Positions 63,781-64,000 of a stretch of DNA of 64,000 nt are shown in pieces. The notes beneath the pieces were generated by a model. That model did not search any database. It was given only the letters and a program-made list of their open reading frames with translations, and was not told the DNA's origin. The translations under genes and the position numbers were made by a program. How positions within the stretch are numbered: position 1 is the stretch's first letter; each line of letters starts with the position of its first letter. Origin of the DNA: Xestospongia bergquistia. Taxonomy: Eukaryota; Porifera; Demospongiae; Haplosclerida; Petrosiidae. The DNA lies in assembly GCA_963965975.1 (NCBI GenBank), contig OZ014420.1, forward strand, positions 1,142,001-1,206,000, in the 5' to 3' direction.

Positions 63781-64000
63781 ACTGATGGAGGATTGTTGTG
63801 CAAGATCATCAATAGGCATATTTGGTCACTAGATAATGTCAGAGCAACCACTTTTGGGTGGTTTAAGAAACTAAGAGAGCCACTAATATTTGATAAAGAT
63901 AAATTACCTTATAACACAGGCCCACTTTGGACTTATAATCTGTTGGATAGAATCATTGACAATCAGGGAAATACAATTGTAGAGATTCGATCACCAATGT
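63781..64000 (+). other. Plus-strand open frame reaching the right edge
   Basis: 73 codons without a stop after TAA at 63778-63780, reading TDGGLLCKIINRHIWSLDNV ... FGWFKKLREPLIF ... TGPLWTYNLLDRIIDNQGN. The amino-acid mix is protein-like (Trp, Gly, charged) and unlike the AT-rich spacer. I do not recognise it; it could be an exon of a neighbouring gene or a transposon remnant. Confidence 0.3.

Overview
The window looks like a compact, AT-rich animal genome. Protein-coding exons are small and flanked by GT-AG introns, many only 45-60 nt long. The products are typically metazoan: Ig, EGF, TSP1, HormR and GAIN/GPS domains with a family-B (adhesion) 7TM bundle, and a two-domain receptor tyrosine phosphatase. 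Tight introns together with a tandem expansion of Ig-bearing adhesion GPCRs (aGPCRs) fit a sponge best (a demosponge such as Amphimedon is a reasonable guess). The metazoan assignment is firm; the species is inference. No rRNA, tRNA, CRISPR or operon structure was seen.

All recognisable genes lie on the minus strand, so each gene starts at its high coordinate. From right to left they are: (1) a damaged receptor tyrosine phosphatase fragment, 63.7-62.4 kb; (2) a 1.2-kb TA-flanked inverted-repeat transposon-like element, 60.5-61.7 kb; (3) gene G6, 59.4-42.8 kb, an aGPCR whose ectodomain holds about 22 Ig-like domains, 17 of them in a recently amplified exon array; (4) gene G5, 39.3-34.4 kb, with the same N-terminal ectodomain as G6 and G4 but ending in one membrane helix and a tyrosine-rich tail with an ITSM-like motif; (5) gene G4, 32.9-25.5 kb, an aGPCR with the shared ectodomain; (6) gene G3, 25.0-13.3 kb, an aGPCR with a different N-terminus (split signal peptide, TSP1, a 2.2-kb exon of unfamiliar repeated modules, then Igs); (7) a chimeric aGPCR pseudogene, 13.1-9.8 kb; (8) gene G1, 9.2 kb to beyond the left edge, a paralogue of G3.

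Two duplication systems built the locus. One is a segmental duplication in which about 1-11.9 kb corresponds to 17.9-28.1 kb. Its right-hand breakpoint falls inside a HormR exon and explains the truncated pseudogene. The other duplicated the block carrying promoter, signal exon and N-terminal Igs three times (32.9, 39.3 and 59.4 kb), each copy with the same 57-60-bp minisatellite upstream, expanded or decayed to different degrees.

Nearly every Ig or EGF exon starts and ends in phase 1, so exons can be added, lost or skipped without frameshift, and the paralogues differ mainly in the number and type of Ig exons. The whole reads as a cluster of cell-surface recognition receptors with interchangeable signalling ends (GAIN-7TM or ITSM-like tail). 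A role in adhesion or self/non-self recognition is inference only.
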